7,002 nt of DNA from JBEVNR01 sp040507985 (lineage in GTDB: Bacteria; Pseudomonadota; Alphaproteobacteria; Rickettsiales; UBA6187), in NCBI GenBank assembly GCA_040507985.1, contig JBEVNR010000041.1, forward strand, positions 1 to 7,002, in the 5' to 3' direction. The notes below the pieces were generated by a model. The model was not told where the DNA came from. It was given only the letters and a program-made list of their open reading frames with translations, and ran no database searches. Shown piece after piece: positions 6,228 to 7,002 of the stretch (position 1 is its first letter; each line of letters begins with the position of its first letter). The position numbers were made by a program, and so were the translations under genes.

Positions 6228-6340
6228 ATTTTTATCTTACTTCTGAACACCTTGTTGTTTGCCGACGCTTCCGCCACAAACGGAACTTTCACAACCGACA
6301 ATTGTTCTCGCACGCACGCCCAATCTCGACTCTCGCCGCC

Positions 6341-6997
6341 ATGCATACACTCGGATTAAGATGCGGCGAATTATCGCCCTTTAGTCTGGTTAAAGATTTC
6401 GTTTCTCTGCTTTGGAAGGGATGGAAAATCTTGACCACGCGCCTCGTTCCCTCCATCGTGGTTCGATTCTTCCCCTCGCTCGTCTCTCCCGAACAACGCT
6501 TCGCCTACGCCGCCGAAAGATTTGCCGAAGCATATTTATCCTTTTTGCGATTGGTTGATCCGGAGAAGCGGCATTTTTCCGATGATCGGCTTGAGAAGCT
6601 TCTCGAAAAGGCAATGACGGAACGTGTGAAATATATCAACTCTCCTTCATATATGCAGGCGGATTGGTGCTTAAGCTCGCTCTATGATACAGATAGATTA
6701 TTGAACGAACTTTCCATTGCTTCATCAGACGAAAGAAAAGCCGCTTTGCGTACATTAGAGCTATTGCGTCGTGAAACGGAAACACAGTTTTCAAACTTAT
6801 ACGGTGAAAACATCGAAGGCAATAGAACGTATTTAGATACACAGCTTCAAATTCTGGCGTATCAATGGAAAATGCCGGACATTCTTTTCGGTTCCGAAGG
6901 TTTGTTGAAAAAACTAATTGATGATACGCATGAAAATTCAGCAAATTTTGGCTTGCTAAAACAAGCCTTGCAATACCACCTCAACTATGTTGCCTAG
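6341..6997 (+). CDS. Unrecognised, predicted mostly helical protein
   Basis: I do not recognise this 218-residue product. Near the N-terminus, residues about 18-47 form a hydrophobic and basic stretch (DFVSLLWKGWKI, then LVPSIVVRFFPSL) that could be an amphipathic or membrane-contacting segment; it is not a standard signal peptide. The rest is charged and looks alpha-helical, with Leu/Glu/Lys-rich helices around 52-72, 82-97, 129-150, 163-176 and 185-215, and aromatic residues throughout. No catalytic motif is visible. The start is uncertain: the frame is open from 6227, a TTG at 6302 would add 13 residues, and neither start has a Shine-Dalgarno. From about 6600 codon use is noticeably more AT-rich than the operon, suggesting acquired DNA. 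It is separate from the operon (168-base gap). It may be a real accessory gene or a 5'-truncated one. Confidence 0.5.
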   Translation: MHTLGLRCGELSPFSLVKDFVSLLWKGWKILTTRLVPSIVVRFFPSLVSPEQRFAYAAERFAEAYLSFLRLVDPEKRHFSDDRLEKLLEKAMTERVKYINSPSYMQADWCLSSLYDTDRLLNELSIASSDERKAALRTLELLRRETETQFSNLYGENIEGNRTYLDTQLQILAYQWKMPDILFGSEGLLKKLIDDTHENSANFGLLKQALQYHLNYVA

Positions 6998-7002
6998 CTC
7001 GC

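Noticed and set aside
6593..6604. 12-bp perfect palindrome GAGAAGCTTCTC
   Set aside because: It lies within a coding stretch encoding EKLLEK, where repeated Glu-Lys-Leu codons readily create it; there is no second copy or flanking context for a binding site.
1..7002. CRISPR array, tRNA, rRNA, riboswitch, toxin-antitoxin or anti-phage module
   Set aside because: No spaced repeats, cloverleaf, conserved RNA leader or paired small genes were visible on either strand; the core is ordinary housekeeping genes.

Overview
The window looks like an alphaproteobacterial chromosome segment, moderately GC-rich in its core. The clearest clues are an RNase PH/RdgB pair, an RlmE with a long basic N-terminus, and a Mito_fiss_Elm1-family protein, a set typical of Alphaproteobacteria. 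I cannot place it below class level from the sequence alone.

Layout, all on the + strand. (1) 1-110: AT-rich 3' end of an IS1595-like (ISXO2-type) transposase entering from the left edge; the element probably ends near 130. (2) About 131-312: a GC-rich, coding-like stretch with no start, read as the 3' remnant of a host gene cut by the insertion. (3) 313-494: intergenic leader with an 11-nt direct repeat, two weak hairpins, an A-rich run and a possible promoter. (4) 495-6173: five genes with no gaps, rph-rdgB-rlmE-elm1-polA. Each overlaps the next by only 4-8 nt, so this is almost certainly one translationally coupled operon. (5) 6174-6340: AT-rich spacer with a possible extended -10 promoter. 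(6) 6341-6997: an unrecognised, mostly helical protein that grows more AT-rich towards its 3' end.

The operon has a nucleic-acid quality theme. RNase PH trims tRNA 3' ends, RdgB removes ITP/XTP/dITP from the nucleotide pool, RlmE 2'-O-methylates 23S rRNA, and Pol I repairs DNA and removes Okazaki primers. The Elm1-family protein is the outlier; its bacterial role is not established. The best molecular observation is that Pol I keeps intact 5'-nuclease and polymerase active sites, while its middle domain has lost at least three of the four metal-binding acidic residues of the 3'-5' proofreading exonuclease.

I found no CRISPR array, tRNA, rRNA, toxin-antitoxin pair, defence system or other clear new system. 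The parts that could hide something new are the two AT-rich flanks (IS junction plus truncated gene on the left, orphan protein on the right) and the unusual gene order.
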